64,000 nucleotides of DNA. It comes from CAYVQZ01 sp964453435 (GTDB taxonomy: Bacteria > Abyssobacteria > SURF-5). The stretch is from assembly GCA_964453435.1 (NCBI GenBank), contig CAYVQZ010000001.1:186001-250000 (forward strand), read 5' to 3'. Shown in pieces: positions 25,484 to 33,730 of the stretch. A program made the position numbers and the translations under genes. Each line of letters begins with the position of its first letter. Positions within the stretch are counted from its first letter, which is position 1. The notes beneath the pieces are model-generated. The model searched no databases. It was not told where the DNA came from and saw only the letters and a list, made by a program, of their open reading frames with translations.

Positions 25484-26200
25484 TCAGCGGCGGAACAACC
25501 GTTTCTTTATCGCCAACCTCTTCAGGTCCGCTATCGCGCCGGTGGGGTCGAGGTCCTTCGGACAAACTTCCTGGCAGGAGAAGATGGTATGACACCGCCA
25601 CACGCCGTGAAGCTGGTCCACCAGCCTGATACGCTCATCCTCGGCGTTGTCCCGCGAATCCTTCACAAACCTGTCGGCCCATAAAAGCGCGGCCGGACCG
25701 AGGTACTCCGGGTCGGTGCCGGTGACCGTGCACGAAGCATGACAGCACGAGCACAGGATGCAATCGAATAACGGCATCATCTCCGCGTGTTCGCCGACGG
25801 TTTGGTGTCGTTCCCGTTCCGGCGGCGGACTGCCCGGCATGAGATACGGCTTGATATACTTGTATTTCGCGAAAAACGGCTCCATGTCCACGACAAGGTC
25901 TTTCAACACTTCGAGATGTCCCAGCGGCTGCACCGTGATCGTGTCGGAGTTCAAATCGGCGATTTGTGTTTCGCATGCGAGCCGGTACCTGCCGTTAATG
26001 TGCATCGCGCACGAGCCGCAGATACCCTCGCGGCACGAGGCTCTGAATGCGAGCGAGCCATCCAGTTTCTCCTGGATGTAATAGAGCGCCTCCAGCACCG
26101 TCAACCCCTTCTTGAAACGCGGTATCCGAAACGTGTCGAAGTGCGGGGTCGTCTCTGTCTCCGGATCGAACCTGAATATCTTGAATGTGAGAGCGCTCAC
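25484..26200 (-). CDS. sdhB: Succinate dehydrogenase iron-sulfur subunit
   Basis: 238 residues. The 2Fe-2S ligands lie in CREGICGSCAM and RLACETQ. The ferredoxin half has CILCSCCHASC and CQEVCPKDLDP for the 4Fe-4S and 3Fe-4S clusters. It carries electrons from the SdhA flavin to quinone at the membrane. It is the last gene of the sdhD-C-A-B order, with 14 bp after sdhA. Confidence 0.96.
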   Translation of the reverse strand: MSALTFKIFRFDPETETTPHFDTFRIPRFKKGLTVLEALYYIQEKLDGSLAFRASCREGICGSCAMHINGRYRLACETQIADLNSDTITVQPLGHLEVLKDLVVDMEPFFAKYKYIKPYLMPGSPPPERERHQTVGEHAEMMPLFDCILCSCCHASCTVTGTDPEYLGPAALLWADRFVKDSRDNAEDERIRLVDQLHGVWRCHTIFSCQEVCPKDLDPTGAIADLKRLAIKKRLFRR

Positions 26201-26214
26201 GCCCCTGTTCCCTT

Positions 26215-27942
26215 CTAATATGTTCTCTCTTTCGGTTCGAAATAGCCGAGTGTGACGTCGCTGTACTCGAGACGCGGTCCGTCCGCCGTATGATAGGCGA
26301 GCGTGTGCTGCAGAAACTTGTCGTCGTTGCGCTCGGGAAAATCCAAACGAAATTGAGAGCCGCGACTCTCTTCGCGGGCAAGCGAGCCCGCGACCACCGC
26401 CCGCGCGACGTCGAGGCTGCCCTTCAATTCAATGTTCCACATCAGGTCATAATTATATCGGCGTCCGGTGTGCTTCAACCGGATGCTGTTGTACCGCTCG
26501 CGCAGTTCGTCCAGTTTCTCCGAAGCCTGCCGCAGCCCCTCTTTCGTCCGAAAAATCCCAACGTTCTCGTTCATCTGGCGGTGCATCTCTTCTTTGATGA
26601 CCGTGGGGTCTTCCGAACCGTCCGAGCCGAGCAGCTCTCGAATCTTTTCTTCCTCCTGCGCAAGCGCTTCCTCCAGCGCCTTGTCGCCGGCGCCTGCGTC
26701 TGTCTTCCCGCCCACGTATTCGCACGCATGCGCTCCCGCTATCTTTCCGAAAACAATTGTTTCGAGAAGCGAGTTGCCGCCGAGACGATTCGCCCCATGA
26801 ACGCTGACGCATGCCGCCTCGCCCGCCGCATAGAAACCGTTCACCTTTGAGGCGCCGTCCGTGTTGACGTCGATCCCGCCCATGGTGTAGTGCTGGCCCG
26901 GCTGGACCGGAATCGGTTCATCGACCGGGTCGATACCGAGGAACTTCCTGCAAATCTCGCGGATGCCGGGCAGCCGCGTAGCTATCTTCTCTTCTCCCAG
27001 ATGCCTCAGGTCGAGATTCAGGTACGCGTTTTCGAATCCGCGGCCCTCGAGAATCTCGGACATCATGTTGCGCGCAACGATGTCGCGCGGCGCGACCTCC
27101 ATCGCTTTCCGGCTGTTCGGGTAATTCGTCAGGAACCGTTCGCCCGCATTGTTGGTGAGATATCCGCCCTCACCACGGCAGCCCTCGGTCATGAGGATGT
27201 TCGAGCCGTAAAGCGTCGTCGGATGGAATTGAATGAACTCCATGTCCTTGAGGGGGATACCCGCCCAATACGGAACGGCCATGCCCATGCCCGTATTGAT
27301 CATCGCGTTCGTGGAGCTCGGATATAATCGGCCCGCTCCGCCTGTCGCGAATATCACGGCGTCGGCCTTGAACGCCTCGAGCGCGCCGGTAGCCAGTTCC
27401 ACCGCGATGACACCGCGGCATATGCCGTCTTCAACGACGAGCCTGGTCACCAGCCACTCGTTGTACACCTGCAGTTCGCCGCGCTCGGCCGCCTGCTCGT
27501 ACTTGACAATCTGCTCGAAAAGAGTGAGCAGCAACGTGTGGCCCGTCTTGTCGGTCGCGAAACACGTGCGGGGGAATCCGGCGCCTCCAAAGGGCCGCTG
27601 CGCGATCTTGCCCTCGGGCGTCCGGCTGAAGGGGCACCCCCAGTGCTCCATTTCGATGATGCGCTCCGACGCTTCCTTCGCCATCCGCACCGCCGCATCC
27701 TGGTCGGCAAGATAATCGCTGCCCTTGACCGTATCGAATGCGTGACGCTCCCACGAATCGTGCGAACCGCGCGGGTGATTCCCCAGCGGAGCGTTCACGC
27801 CGCCCTGCGCGGCCACGGAATGCGAACGGACCGGATACACTTTCGACAAGATGCCGACGCGCAGGTTGTGCATGTTGACTTCCAGCGCCGCCCTCAGCCC
27901 GGCGAGACCGCCGCCTACCACAATAACATCGTGATATCTCAT
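26215..27942 (-). CDS. sdhA: Succinate dehydrogenase flavoprotein subunit
   Basis: 575 residues. FAD-binding VVGGGLAGLRAALE is followed by the covalent-flavin His region RSHSVAAQGGVN, active-site segments FIQFHPTTL and EGCRGEGGYL, and HYTMGGIDVN. The enzyme oxidises succinate to fumarate. GGAG lies upstream of the ATG at 27942; the longer reading from 28014 overlaps the upstream anchor gene and adds unrelated residues. Confidence 0.96.
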   Translation of the reverse strand: MRYHDVIVVGGGLAGLRAALEVNMHNLRVGILSKVYPVRSHSVAAQGGVNAPLGNHPRGSHDSWERHAFDTVKGSDYLADQDAAVRMAKEASERIIEMEHWGCPFSRTPEGKIAQRPFGGAGFPRTCFATDKTGHTLLLTLFEQIVKYEQAAERGELQVYNEWLVTRLVVEDGICRGVIAVELATGALEAFKADAVIFATGGAGRLYPSSTNAMINTGMGMAVPYWAGIPLKDMEFIQFHPTTLYGSNILMTEGCRGEGGYLTNNAGERFLTNYPNSRKAMEVAPRDIVARNMMSEILEGRGFENAYLNLDLRHLGEEKIATRLPGIREICRKFLGIDPVDEPIPVQPGQHYTMGGIDVNTDGASKVNGFYAAGEAACVSVHGANRLGGNSLLETIVFGKIAGAHACEYVGGKTDAGAGDKALEEALAQEEEKIRELLGSDGSEDPTVIKEEMHRQMNENVGIFRTKEGLRQASEKLDELRERYNSIRLKHTGRRYNYDLMWNIELKGSLDVARAVVAGSLAREESRGSQFRLDFPERNDDKFLQHTLAYHTADGPRLEYSDVTLGYFEPKERTY

Positions 27943-27961
27943 TCCGTCTCCGGGCTCCTGC

Positions 27962-28330
27962 CTAATGGCCAAACATTTTCGGGATATAGATATAAATGCT
28001 GTAGAACATGACAATCGCCGTCAGCGCGCCGGCAATCCAAAAGAGCGGTTTGCGACTGCGGGTGGCCGCGAAAAAATCCACTGCGATAATTCGTATGCCA
28101 TTGAACATGTGAAAGGCCACCCCGAGAATAATCAACAGCTCAAGCCAGTGCAGCTTCTGTGCCATCGCGGTGCTGGCGTCGTACGCGTCACGTCCGAATA
28201 ACAGGGCATAGCCGTTCAAATACACGTGAGGAATCAGGTAAACGGCAAGCAGGAAGCCGGTGACCCGTTGCAGGCCGAAGGAGGGCTGCCCTTCGTGCCG
28301 GTTCAACACAAAATCCTTAAGCCACTTCAC
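27962..28330 (-). CDS. sdhC: Succinate dehydrogenase cytochrome b membrane subunit
   Basis: 122 residues with three membrane helices. The SFGLQRVTGFLLAVYLIPHV and FHMFNGIRIIAVD motifs are those of the SdhC superfamily, where the two His residues bind heme b. It is 19 bp from sdhA and 9 bp from the other anchor gene. Confidence 0.88.
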   Translation of the reverse strand: MKWLKDFVLNRHEGQPSFGLQRVTGFLLAVYLIPHVYLNGYALLFGRDAYDASTAMAQKLHWLELLIILGVAFHMFNGIRIIAVDFFAATRSRKPLFWIAGALTAIVMFYSIYIYIPKMFGH

Positions 28331-28339
28331 GCATACACC

Positions 28340-28678
28340 CTATTTTGTGAACGGAATAATCACAAAAATACCGAAAACAATCCACACGAGTCCGAATGCG
28401 ACCAAGCCCCACCCGAACCCCTTCTTCAGCTTGACAGGCGGACTAAAGTCCAGAAATATCGACCACAACCCGTTGAAACCGTGATAAACGCACGTGGTAA
28501 GCAACAAATAGTCAAACAAAATCCACCATGGGTTCTGAAGACGAGCCGAGACGCTTTCGAAGCTGATGGTTTCTCTGCCCAAAGGAAGCACTATGATGTG
28601 AACCGCCATCCCGAAGACGAGATACAGCCCCGTGACGCGCTGGAGCAGCCAGGGCCAGAGCCCGCGTCCTTTTGTCAT
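28340..28678 (-). CDS. sdhD: Succinate dehydrogenase second membrane anchor
   Basis: About 112 residues, three membrane helices, with WLLQRVTGLYLVFGMAVH and YHGFNGLWSIFLD as heme/quinone-site motifs. A TTG-started reading from 28780 is excluded because that codon lies inside the -35 box of the operon promoter; ATG at 28678 follows AAGAAAG. It is the first gene of the operon. Confidence 0.85.
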   Translation of the reverse strand: MTKGRGLWPWLLQRVTGLYLVFGMAVHIIVLPLGRETISFESVSARLQNPWWILFDYLLLTTCVYHGFNGLWSIFLDFSPPVKLKKGFGWGLVAFGLVWIVFGIFVIIPFTK

Positions 28679-28751
28679 GCGAATATCTTTCTTGCGGATC
28701 CTAACAATGGGAGAAACAACATGCGGCTCATCAGGAAATGTCCTGAATGAA

Positions 28752-28780
28752 ACATTAGCAAACATGACACGCTTTGTCAA
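28752..28780 (-). promoter_or_regulatory. Sigma70-type promoter of the sdh operon
   Basis: On the minus strand TTGACA, 17-bp spacer, TAATGT; start near 28745, about 67 bases before the chosen ATG of the first anchor gene. Confidence 0.65.
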
Positions 28781-28883
28781 GACGCGCGCTTTCTCGGAAA
28801 CCGGACAACTTTACGCAAAAACCCTTTGATTCCCGAACAGGCGAAAAGCGCCGGAGCGCGGTGGGTTCCGCTGAGAATCCGCT

Positions 28884-28912
28884 TTGACACCTCCCCCGGC
28901 CTGTGCTACACT
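28884..28912 (+). promoter_or_regulatory. Sigma70-type promoter of the cyclic-DPG operon
   Basis: TTGACA, 17-bp spacer, TACACT. Transcription from near 28919 fixes the first start codon at 28952, since the in-frame start at 28826 would lie upstream of the promoter. Confidence 0.65.
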
Positions 28913-28951
28913 GAACTAAAAGGAGTCCCTTTTTCGGGGAAGTATCCGAAT

Positions 28952-30133
28952 ATGAAAGAACAAAAGGACAAGCACGTGGTTGTTGTCAGCAAAAATTTCC
29001 AGTTTCCGTTTTCAAAGGGTATCCTCTCGCAAGGACTCATCGCCATCGGCATGAAGACGGAAGCAGCCTACCGCGTTGCCGAGGAAATAGAGCGGCGCCT
29101 GCTGGAACGAAAGTCGTCCCGCATTAGAAAAGCGCATCTCAAACGGATGGTGCATTCCCTGCTGGAACAAAATTACGACAAAGAACTTGCCGACAAATTC
29201 CTCGACTGGAAGAAAGCATCCTCCCCGATTCTCGTTCGGGGAGACAGCACTGCCATCCCGTTCTCCAAGGGAATTCTTTCGCAATCCCTCGAGGCGTCCG
29301 GCATCGAGCCCGATATTTCGCATTCATTAGCCCTCTCTATCGAAAAGCAACTGCTCCGCCGCAAAGACAGCGAGGTGCATCACAGCGAGCTGCGGGAGAT
29401 GACCGCGAAAATGCTCCGCAAGGAGTACGGCGCTTCCTATGCGGACCGGTACCTGCTGTGGAGAAAACTGAAGAATCCCGTGCGACCGCTCATCATCCTG
29501 CTCGGTGGCACGGCGGGAACCGGCAAATCCACCATCGCTGTCGAGCTCGCCCACCGGCTCGGCATTACCCGCGTCGTTTCAACCGACTCTGTCCGCGAAG
29601 TCATGCGCATCATGTTCTCCCACGAATTGATGCCCACAATACACAAATCCTCTTTCGACGCATGGCAGGCCTACGATTTGCCGAAAGGGGTTCACGAGGA
29701 CATCGTTATCTCCGCATTCATGGAACAGGCGCTGCGGGTGTCGGCGGGCATCTACGCGCTAATGGACCGGGCCCTGAACGAGAAAATCAGCACAATCCTC
29801 GACGGAGTGCACATCGTCCCGGGCGCCGTACACAGAGATTACGGCGAAAAGGCGCTCCTGTGCAATATGGTGATAACGACCGAAGACGCGGACATTCACC
29901 GCGAGCGGTTCCTCATCCGGAGCCAGCAGGCGTCAACGCGCGGCGCCGAGAAATATCTCAATAACTTCGACTCGATCCGAAAGATTCAGGACTTCATCGT
30001 TCTCCAGGCTCACAGGCAGAACATTCCCGTGTTCGACAACGAGAATTTCGACCAGACAGTGGCCATGATCGTGCAATACCTGACCGCCTTTATCCGCAGT
30101 CGAGACAACGCCCTTGCCGAATCCATCAAATGA
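28952..30133 (+). CDS. pgk2: 2-Phosphoglycerate kinase with two ATP-cone domains
   Basis: 393 residues. The C-terminal kinase (about 180-390) has Walker A GGTAGTGKST and the family blocks VVSTDSVREVMR and PTIHKSSFDAWQAY of archaeal 2-phosphoglycerate kinase. That enzyme makes 2,3-diphosphoglycerate from 2-phosphoglycerate and ATP. The N-terminus holds two tandem ATP-cone-like modules, each with FPFSKGILSQ or IPFSKGILSQ and ending in a DWKK or LWRK segment; the archaeal enzyme has one. ATP cones sense ATP/dATP, so the doubled cone may tighten allosteric control. GGGGAAG precedes the ATG. The stop overlaps the next ATG (ATGA). Confidence 0.9.
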   Translation: MKEQKDKHVVVVSKNFQFPFSKGILSQGLIAIGMKTEAAYRVAEEIERRLLERKSSRIRKAHLKRMVHSLLEQNYDKELADKFLDWKKASSPILVRGDSTAIPFSKGILSQSLEASGIEPDISHSLALSIEKQLLRRKDSEVHHSELREMTAKMLRKEYGASYADRYLLWRKLKNPVRPLIILLGGTAGTGKSTIAVELAHRLGITRVVSTDSVREVMRIMFSHELMPTIHKSSFDAWQAYDLPKGVHEDIVISAFMEQALRVSAGIYALMDRALNEKISTILDGVHIVPGAVHRDYGEKALLCNMVITTEDADIHRERFLIRSQQASTRGAEKYLNNFDSIRKIQDFIVLQAHRQNIPVFDNENFDQTVAMIVQYLTAFIRSRDNALAESIK

Positions 30134-31503
30134 ACGCCCTTTTCCTTATAGACGGTGAACACTACATACCGGTGAACCGGGACGGCATTTCCGCGGTCGC
30201 GTCCGCTCGCGGCTACACCGCCGTGGCGGCGGCGTTCATCGGCGGAATGGAAAAAATCGGCGCGCCGGAAGACCTCAACGCGCTCGGCTTGCCGGTCGTC
30301 ATCGAGGAAGACCCCCTCGTCTCAATCACGCGCGCCATCGAAACGTATCGCCCGGATATCGTCGTCGACTTGAGCGATGAGCCGGTCGTCAGCTATCAAA
30401 AACGGTTCGAATTCGCCAACCTGATACTGAGCCTCGGCGCGAGGTACGAAGGGGCCGATTTCCGGTTCACGCCTCCGCGCTTCGAAGATGTCTGCAAAAA
30501 ACCGTCGCTCTCCGTCGGGGGCACGGGCAAACGCGTCGGCAAGACCGGCCTTGCCGCCCACATCGGGCGCGTGCTGAGCGGGCAGGAGGGAATCGAGGCC
30601 CGCTATAAACCCTGTATCGTGACAATGGGCCGCGGTGGCCCGGCGCATCCGGAGATTATCAGAGGCGACCATATTCGCCTCTCGCCCGAGCATCTTCTCG
30701 AGGAAAGCCGAAAAGGAAAACACGCCGCGAGCGACCATTACGAAGACGCGCTCATGACGCGGCTGCCCACCGTCGGCTGCCGCCGCTGCGGGGGCGGGTT
30801 CGCCTGCGTCGTTTTTTACTCGGTCGTGCCCGAAGGAGCCCGCGTCGCAAATGAGCTCCCGGTTGACTTCGTCATATTCGAAGGCAGCGGCGCGTCGATG
30901 CCCCCCGTCGCAACGAACGCGTGGGCGCTGGCAATAGGAGCGCACCAGCCGCTTGAATACCTGACTCGCTACATGGGACCCTACCGCATTCGCAAAACGG
31001 ACCTCTGCGTGTTGACCATGTGCGAGAAACCGATGGCCGAAAAACAGAAGGTCGCCGAAATGGCCGACGCCGTCCGCAGTTTGAATCCGTCCGCCGTAAT
31101 CGTCAAGACCATTTTTCGCCCGAAGCCGCTCGAACAGATTCGGAATGAGAGAGTGCTTTTTACGACGACCGCCCCAAAGCTCGCAAGTGAAATCATCCGC
31201 CACTATCTCGAACAGGAATTCGAATGCGCGGTCGTTGCGGTCAGCCACAATCTGTCCAATCGGCCGGCGTTGCGCGCCGACATCGCCGAAGCTGTCAAGA
31301 AAGAATCACCCTCGGTGCTGCTTACGGAACTAAAGGCGGCAGCGGTTGACGTCTCCACAAAGCTCGGCATGGAAGCGGGCCTCAGGGTCGTGTACGCCGA
31401 CAATATCCCGCACGAACTCGAGGGCGAACCGGCGCTCGCCGACGAAATCGTCAACCTCGCCGCGCTGGCTTGCAAACGGTTTGAGGCAGGGAATACGCCA
31501 TGA
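30130..31503 (+). CDS. cpgS: Cyclic 2,3-diphosphoglycerate synthetase
   Basis: 457 residues, the length of the Methanothermus fervidus enzyme. Diagnostic blocks are LIDGEHYIPVNRD, VVDLSDEPVVSYQKRF, YEGADFRFTPP, GTGKRVGKT (P-loop), VTMGRGGPAHPEI, HAASDHYEDALM, TVGCRRCGGGF and FEGSGASMPPV. The enzyme closes 2,3-diphosphoglycerate to its cyclic anhydride with ATP. It overlaps genes on both sides by 4 bases, so the three enzymes are made together. Cyclic 2,3-diphosphoglycerate is known mainly as an osmolyte, thermoprotectant and phosphate store of methanogens. Confidence 0.93.
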   Translation: MNALFLIDGEHYIPVNRDGISAVASARGYTAVAAAFIGGMEKIGAPEDLNALGLPVVIEEDPLVSITRAIETYRPDIVVDLSDEPVVSYQKRFEFANLILSLGARYEGADFRFTPPRFEDVCKKPSLSVGGTGKRVGKTGLAAHIGRVLSGQEGIEARYKPCIVTMGRGGPAHPEIIRGDHIRLSPEHLLEESRKGKHAASDHYEDALMTRLPTVGCRRCGGGFACVVFYSVVPEGARVANELPVDFVIFEGSGASMPPVATNAWALAIGAHQPLEYLTRYMGPYRIRKTDLCVLTMCEKPMAEKQKVAEMADAVRSLNPSAVIVKTIFRPKPLEQIRNERVLFTTTAPKLASEIIRHYLEQEFECAVVAVSHNLSNRPALRADIAEAVKKESPSVLLTELKAAAVDVSTKLGMEAGLRVVYADNIPHELEGEPALADEIVNLAALACKRFEAGNTP

Positions 31504-32753
31504 AGAAAACGAGCAAGGGAATCATGCTTATCATCGACGGGCTCGGTGACCGTCCTCTCGACGAATTCGGGGGGCTGACTCCGCTGGAGGCGGCGCAAAC
31601 CCCGTGCTTTGACATGCTCGCCCGGAGCGGGATAACGGGACTCATGGACCCCGTTTCACCCGGCATCCGCGTGGGCACGGACGTGGGGCATCTCGCGCTT
31701 TTCGGATACAACCCCCTTAAGGTCTACTGGGGACGCGGACCCATCGAGGCCATCGGCGTCGGTATAAAGCTGAAGCCCGGCGATGTCGCGCTGCGCTGCA
31801 ACTTTGCGACCGTCGACGAGAACCTCATCGTCCTCGACCGGCGCGCCGGTCGAATCAGAAACACAAAGCCGCTCGCCGACGCGCTCGACCAGATGCCTCT
31901 CGGAGACGGCATGGTGGCCACGTTCAAGCCCGCCACCGAACACCGGGCGGTCCTCGTGCTCAGCGGCGGACGGCTCTCGGCGGAAATCACGAACTCCGAC
32001 CCCGGCCCGGCGGCGGAAGGCGAACCGGTGCGAGAGGTACAGGCCAAACGGCCCGGCCAGCCGCTGGCGGAGAAAACAGCGCGATTCGTCAACGAATTCG
32101 TTCGGAAATCCTACGAGATTCTCAAAGACCACGAGATAAACAGGGAACGCGTGCGGCAGGGGAAACCGCCCGCCAACATCGTGATCACGCGCGGAGCGGG
32201 GATGTCGGTGAAAATGCGGAGCCTGACCGACAGATTCGATATTCGGGGCTGCTGCGTCGCGGGTGAAAGCACCGTCCTCGGTATCGCGCATATGTCCGGG
32301 TTCAAGATATTGACGAACGAAAAGCTGACTGCGAATATCGATACGGACCTCGATGAAAAAGCCAGGCTGACGCTCGAAGGCCTGAAAGAGGCCGACCTGG
32401 TCGTGACACACATCAAGGGAGTCGACCTGATGGCGCACGACGGCCGCCCCTTCTACAAGCTGGAATTAATCGAGCGCACCGACCGAATGCTTCAGAAAAT
32501 AATCGACGGGCTCGAACAACCGGACGACACATATATCGCGATAACCTCGGACCACTCGACGCCGTGCGCGATCCATGAGCACAGCGCCGACCCGGTTCCG
32601 GTCCTGATTTATGGGAACGGCGTGCTCGTGGACGATGTGCTGAAGTTCGGCGAACGCGCCTGCGCCCATGGCGGACTCTGCCGCATCAGGGCCAACGATT
32701 TCCTGCTCTCTCTCCTCGACCTGATGGGCGTAACTTATCGCTTCGGAAGCTGA
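31500..32753 (+). CDS. apgM: Archaeal-type cofactor-independent phosphoglycerate mutase
   Basis: 417 residues, alkaline-phosphatase superfamily. MLIIDGLGDRPLDEFGG carries the first metal Asp; GTDVGHLALFGYNP carries the nucleophile region; later metal ligands lie in HIKGVDLMAHDG and ITSDHSTPC. It interconverts 3- and 2-phosphoglycerate without 2,3-bisphosphoglycerate. In this operon it would feed 2-phosphoglycerate to the kinase encoded two genes upstream. The start overlaps the synthetase stop (ATGA). Confidence 0.94.
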   Translation: MKKTSKGIMLIIDGLGDRPLDEFGGLTPLEAAQTPCFDMLARSGITGLMDPVSPGIRVGTDVGHLALFGYNPLKVYWGRGPIEAIGVGIKLKPGDVALRCNFATVDENLIVLDRRAGRIRNTKPLADALDQMPLGDGMVATFKPATEHRAVLVLSGGRLSAEITNSDPGPAAEGEPVREVQAKRPGQPLAEKTARFVNEFVRKSYEILKDHEINRERVRQGKPPANIVITRGAGMSVKMRSLTDRFDIRGCCVAGESTVLGIAHMSGFKILTNEKLTANIDTDLDEKARLTLEGLKEADLVVTHIKGVDLMAHDGRPFYKLELIERTDRMLQKIIDGLEQPDDTYIAITSDHSTPCAIHEHSADPVPVLIYGNGVLVDDVLKFGERACAHGGLCRIRANDFLLSLLDLMGVTYRFGS

Positions 32754-32763
32754 GGGAAAGACA

Positions 32764-33228
32764 ATGCTCGTGGCCAGAGACATCATGACGCGCGACTGCA
32801 TCACCGTGCACCAGTCGGCGTCGATTCGGGAACTCATAAAGCTGCTTTCCGAGAGGGGAATAACCGGAGCGCCGGTCATCGACGACGAAAAACACCTGGT
32901 TGGCATGGTGTCGATGCGCGATGTGATCCGCGAAGAGGTGCGCAGCCTCGGCGCCAACCTCGAATATCAGGATATCTACGAATTGTTCTCCTCCGCCCTG
33001 AATGTCGAAGAGGCCGAGGGGGTCTCGATACGGCAACTCTGGGTCGAAGAAATCATGGCGCGCGAGCCGCTCTACACGGCCACCGAAGATACGCCGATCC
33101 GCGAGATTTGCGACACCATGTACCGGCACGGATTCCACCGCATACCCATATTGCGAGACGGAAAAGTCGTCGGGCTGGTAACCGCGATGGACGTGATTAG
33201 AACCATTGCAGCCGGAACTCCCGTTTAA
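32764..33228 (+). CDS. Two-CBS-domain protein
   Basis: 154 residues, two CBS motifs (ARDIMTRDCITVHQSASIRE to LVGMVSMRDVI, and EIMAREPLYTATEDTPIREI to VVGLVTAMDVI). CBS pairs bind adenine nucleotides and sense energy state. It starts 10 bases after the mutase stop and ends the cyclic-DPG operon, so it may sense ATP/AMP for this pathway; that is inference from position. Confidence 0.9.
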   Translation: MLVARDIMTRDCITVHQSASIRELIKLLSERGITGAPVIDDEKHLVGMVSMRDVIREEVRSLGANLEYQDIYELFSSALNVEEAEGVSIRQLWVEEIMAREPLYTATEDTPIREICDTMYRHGFHRIPILRDGKVVGLVTAMDVIRTIAAGTPV

Positions 33229-33272
33229 ACACAATACCCATCCGCGTTTTGTGTATCCGGCGCATCCTGCGC

Positions 33273-33716
33273 TCAGCGCGACCTCGCCGTTGTCCTCTCC
33301 GAACGAGCGTTCTGTTGCGAACGCGCTACCGCCGAAGCCAATTCCCTCAGAATCCGCCTGTTCCGAATCTTCGCCGCAAGCCGGCGGTCAACCGCGTTTC
33401 GGCATGTGACCGAGCATACCCGCAAATCGAACGTGTTCAGACAGTAGCCGGGACATCCGTCTTTCCCGACGCACACGCCCGCCGGACATTCCCGCTCGCG
33501 CAAATCGGCAAAATCCGACGCGCGCACGCCCAGATAGCGCCCGCACCGCTTTGTCGCATGCTGAAAGAGAAAATGGTTATACTTCCGGTTTATGAAATCG
33601 GGCTGGTATCCCACTATCTTCACATTCTTATCGCGAAGAAACGTATCCCTCGTTTCCCAAATTCGACCGCATTCACACTTCCTGAATTCAGACCGTTGCT
33701 TCTTACTCGGCGACAT
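33273..33716 (-). CDS. Conserved Cys-rich (zinc-binding-like) protein
   Basis: 147 residues. CECGRIWETRDTFLRD, VKIVGYQPDFINRKYNHFL, RCGRYLGV, CPAGVC and CPGYCLN form a pattern I have seen in a conserved protein family of unknown function. The Cys/His arrangement (CxC, RCG, CPGYC, and Cys in CSVTC) suggests a metal site. A basic tail follows. ATG at 33716 has AAGGAG eight bases upstream. It is the last gene of a three-gene run with an acyl-CoA ligase and a GalT-like gene. Confidence 0.65.
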   Translation of the reverse strand: MSPSKKQRSEFRKCECGRIWETRDTFLRDKNVKIVGYQPDFINRKYNHFLFQHATKRCGRYLGVRASDFADLRERECPAGVCVGKDGCPGYCLNTFDLRVCSVTCRNAVDRRLAAKIRNRRILRELASAVARSQQNARSERTTARSR

Positions 33717-33730
33717 CCGGCCATCTCCTT

